A stretch of 62,213 bases of DNA from an uncultured Clostridia bacterium (lineage in GTDB: Bacteria > Bacillota > Clostridia > Oscillospirales > Acutalibacteraceae): the NCBI GenBank assembly GCA_946499275.1, contig CAMMRL010000009.1, forward strand, positions 1-62,213, read 5' to 3'. Under the pieces are notes generated by a model, which was not told the origin of the DNA, did no database searches, and worked only from the letters and a program-made list of their open reading frames with translations. The translations under genes were made by a program, and so were the position numbers. Shown here one piece after another: positions 60,530-62,213 of this stretch. Position 1 is the first letter of the stretch; every line of letters starts with the position of its first letter.

Positions 60530-61897
60530 ATGAGCAACGTACCGTATCGCATTTATCTGACGGAAGAGGAATTGCCGCGGCAGTGGTATAACCTCCGCGC
60601 CGATATGAAGGAGCAGCCCGATCCGTATCTGCACCCCGTCACCCATCAGCCGGTGGGGCCGGAGGATATGCTGCCCATCTTCTGCGACGACTTATGTGCC
60701 CAGGAAATGAACGCGACCGACCGGTATATCGACATCCCGGAAGAAGTGCGCAATTTTTACAAAATCTTCCGCCCGTCCCCGCTCTGCCGGGCTTATAATC
60801 TGGAGAAAGCGCTGGGAACTCCGGCGAGGATCTATTACAAATTCGAGGGGAACAACACCTCCGGTTCCCACAAGCTCAACTCTGCCGCCGCGCAAGTGTA
60901 TTACGCCAAAAAGCAGGGGCTGACTTCGCTGACCACCGAAACCGGCGCCGGCCAGTGGGGGACCGCTCTCGCCATGGCCTGCGCCCATTATGGGATCGAC
61001 CTGACGGTCTACATGGTCAAGGTGAGCTACGAGCAGAAACCGTTCCGCAAAGCGGTGATCCACACCTTCGGCGCGGACATTATTCCCAGCCCCTCCGATA
61101 CAACGGAGGTGGGGCGGGCGATTTTGAAGGCCCATCCCGGTACCGGCGGTTCCCTGGGCTGTGCGATTTCCGAAGCGATTGAGAAAGCCACCCATACCGA
61201 AAATTGCCGGTACGTCTTGGGGTCGGTGCTCAACCAGGTGCTGTTGCACCAGTCCGTGATCGGCCTGGAAGCCAAGGCGGCGATGGAAAAGGCGGGGGAA
61301 TATCCCGATATCGTCATCGGCTGCGCGGGAGGCGGTTCCAACCTTGGCGGCTTGATGGCGGCGTTTATGAAGGATACGCTGGACGGCACCAGGCCCGGCA
61401 CCGAATTCATTGCGGTGGAACCGGCTTCCTGCCCGTCTCTGACCCGCGGGAAATACGCGTACGACTTCTGCGATACCGGGCACGTCACGCCGCTGGCCCG
61501 GATGTATACCCTGGGCAGCGACTTCATCCCTTCCGCCAACCATGCGGGCGGGCTGCGGTACCATGGAATGAGCCCAATCCTTTCCAAGCTGTATCACGAC
61601 GGCTACATGCAGGCCGTAGCGGTAGAACAGACCAAGGTGTTCGAAGCGGCGACGTTCTTTGCCAAACACGAAACCATCCTGCCTGCGCCGGAATCCTCCC
61701 ATGCCATCCGCGCGGCGATCGACGAAGCGCTGAAATGCAAGGAAACCGGGGAGACGAAAACCATCCTGTTCGGCCTGACCGGCACAGGCTACTTCGACAT
61801 GAACGCCTACACTTCGTATCTCGACGGAACGATGACCGATTATATCCCTACCGACGAGGATTTGCAGAAGGGCTTTGACGGCCTGCCGCAGATTTGA
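60530..61897 (+). CDS. trpB2: Tryptophan synthase beta chain, TrpB2 type
   Basis: 455 residues, longer than the roughly 400 of TrpB1, ATG after AAAGGAGAG. The N-terminal extension ('PYRIYLTEEELPRQWYNLRADM') is a TrpB2 mark. 'RPSPLCRAYNLEKALG', the PLP lysine in 'NTSGSHKLNSAAAQVY', 'ETGAGQWGTALAMACAHYG', and the glycine-rich phosphate loop 'GCAGGGSNLGGLMAAF' are all present. It makes tryptophan from indole and serine. No trpA follows. The gene belongs to the T-box operon, 80 bp after the transporter ATPase. It also suits the nearby serine genes. Confidence 0.93.
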   Translation: MSNVPYRIYLTEEELPRQWYNLRADMKEQPDPYLHPVTHQPVGPEDMLPIFCDDLCAQEMNATDRYIDIPEEVRNFYKIFRPSPLCRAYNLEKALGTPARIYYKFEGNNTSGSHKLNSAAAQVYYAKKQGLTSLTTETGAGQWGTALAMACAHYGIDLTVYMVKVSYEQKPFRKAVIHTFGADIIPSPSDTTEVGRAILKAHPGTGGSLGCAISEAIEKATHTENCRYVLGSVLNQVLLHQSVIGLEAKAAMEKAGEYPDIVIGCAGGGSNLGGLMAAFMKDTLDGTRPGTEFIAVEPASCPSLTRGKYAYDFCDTGHVTPLARMYTLGSDFIPSANHAGGLRYHGMSPILSKLYHDGYMQAVAVEQTKVFEAATFFAKHETILPAPESSHAIRAAIDEALKCKETGETKTILFGLTGTGYFDMNAYTSYLDGTMTDYIPTDEDLQKGFDGLPQI

Positions 61898-61903
61898 CCG
61901 ACA

Positions 61904-61943
61904 GGAAAAGCACCCGCCCTTTTCGGCGGGTGCTTTCCTTTTG
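61904..61943 (+). terminator. Intrinsic terminator of the Trp operon
   Basis: AAAGCACCCGCC (from 61907) pairs with GGCGGGTGCTTT (61925-61936), with a 6-base loop, and TCCTTTTG follows. It lies right after the trpB stop codon. Confidence 0.88.
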
Positions 61944-62029
61944 TCCGCATTTTTATCCCTAACCCCAATCAAATATCCTTGGTCTCCCATTAAATTGACG
62001 GGAGGTTCTGTGAAAGACGGGAATCCAGT

Positions 62030-62059
62030 TTACGCAAACCGGTCCAAACGTGTTATAAT
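62030..62059 (+). promoter_or_regulatory. Promoter of the adenine deaminase gene
   Basis: TATAAT (62054-62059) is a perfect -10. TTACGC (62030-62035), 18 bases upstream, is a weak -35. The start codon is about 52 bp downstream and preceded by a perfect ribosome site, AAAGGAGG. Confidence 0.6.
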
Positions 62060-62111
62060 GGAAAAACAACGGATTCACCATCAGGATACAGGGAAAGGAG
62101 GCGGATCGTTC

Positions 62112-62213
62112 ATGGCCAGCGACGTACGATTGCTAGAGACGGCAAGGGGGGACCGCCCGGCGGAGATCGTCTTCCGCGGGGCGGAGGTGCTCAATGTGTT
62201 CACCGGCGAATGG
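62112..62213 (+). CDS. ade: Adenine deaminase (partial, N-terminus only)
   Basis: 34 residues before the window ends. 'MASDVRLLETARGDRPAEIV' and 'FRGAEVLNVFTGEW' match the opening of amidohydrolase-type adenine deaminases, where 'G..VLNVFTGE' is the start of the first beta-strand domain. The start is set by the ribosome site AAAGGAGG. The enzyme deaminates adenine to hypoxanthine for purine salvage. Only family-level recognition is possible because the metal-binding motifs lie outside the window. Confidence 0.65.
   Translation, partial: MASDVRLLETARGDRPAEIVFRGAEVLNVFTGEW

Overview
The window looks like a chromosomal segment of a spore-forming, anaerobic Gram-positive bacterium of the Clostridia, probably Oscillospirales/Ruminococcaceae-like. 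The grounds are the moderately high GC content, strong AAAGGAGG-type ribosome sites with frequent TTG and GTG starts, a tryptophan T-box, a YtaF-type sporulation protein, a LysM-GH18 spore-lysin-type enzyme, and lipoproteins or wall-anchor-like tails in place of outer-membrane proteins. No phage module, CRISPR array, rRNA or intact transposon was seen. The only mobile-element signal is a weak inverted-repeat element at about 1.13-1.36 kb.

Region 1 (1-25.3 kb, plus strand) is a large Gram-positive glycan-utilisation locus. It holds two Gfo/Idh/MocA-type oxidoreductases, a short DUF4838 protein, an AraC regulator and a first sugar ABC importer (a substrate-binding protein fused to beta-sandwich domains plus two permeases). 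Next come an NHL/TPR/Yip1-type membrane protein and a DUF5696 protein. A second importer follows whose two permease genes are separated by three surface-protein genes built from one repeated beta-rich module. The locus ends with the second binding lipoprotein and two DUF4838 proteins, one cytoplasmic and one a lipoprotein. No ATPase gene accompanies either importer, so a shared MsmK-type ATPase elsewhere is inferred. A perfect 23-bp-arm bidirectional terminator at 25.3 kb ends the locus, facing a minus-strand AraC regulator.

Region 2 (26.3-37.0 kb) is the most unusual part. It is a compact run of ten genes: two ABC exporters, a nucleotidyltransferase-like protein, a thymidylate-kinase-like protein, a C39/BtrH-like protein with a candidate Cys-His-Asp triad, two acyl carrier proteins, an AMP-forming ligase, a CYTH (triphosphate tunnel) protein and a second BtrH-like protein that seems to lack the cysteine. 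I infer an uncharacterised carrier-protein-dependent acyl-transfer (natural product or envelope modification) pathway with export. No precursor peptide or multimodular synthetase is present.

Region 3 (37.0-44.6 kb) holds sporulation and housekeeping genes: YtaF, LysM-GH18, two small minus-strand proteins, GH25-LysM, a ribbon-helix-helix protein with an SPFH membrane protein, a VTT-domain (TVP38/TMEM64) protein and a pyridoxamine kinase. Region 4 (45.0-53.9 kb) holds a MarR-controlled heterodimeric multidrug-type ABC exporter, a cation/proton antiporter with a striking dyad at its promoter, an orphan sugar-phosphate transferase and an Mrp/NBP35 ATPase.

Region 5 (54.1-62.2 kb) is amino-acid metabolism: serC and serA, tRNA-Val(GAC), then a T-box leader with a UGG (Trp) specifier ahead of a TrpX-type binding protein, permease, ATPase and a TrpB2-type tryptophan synthase beta chain. 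The start of an adenine deaminase gene runs off the end. The serine genes and the Trp operon are adjacent and metabolically linked, because TrpB makes tryptophan from indole and serine.
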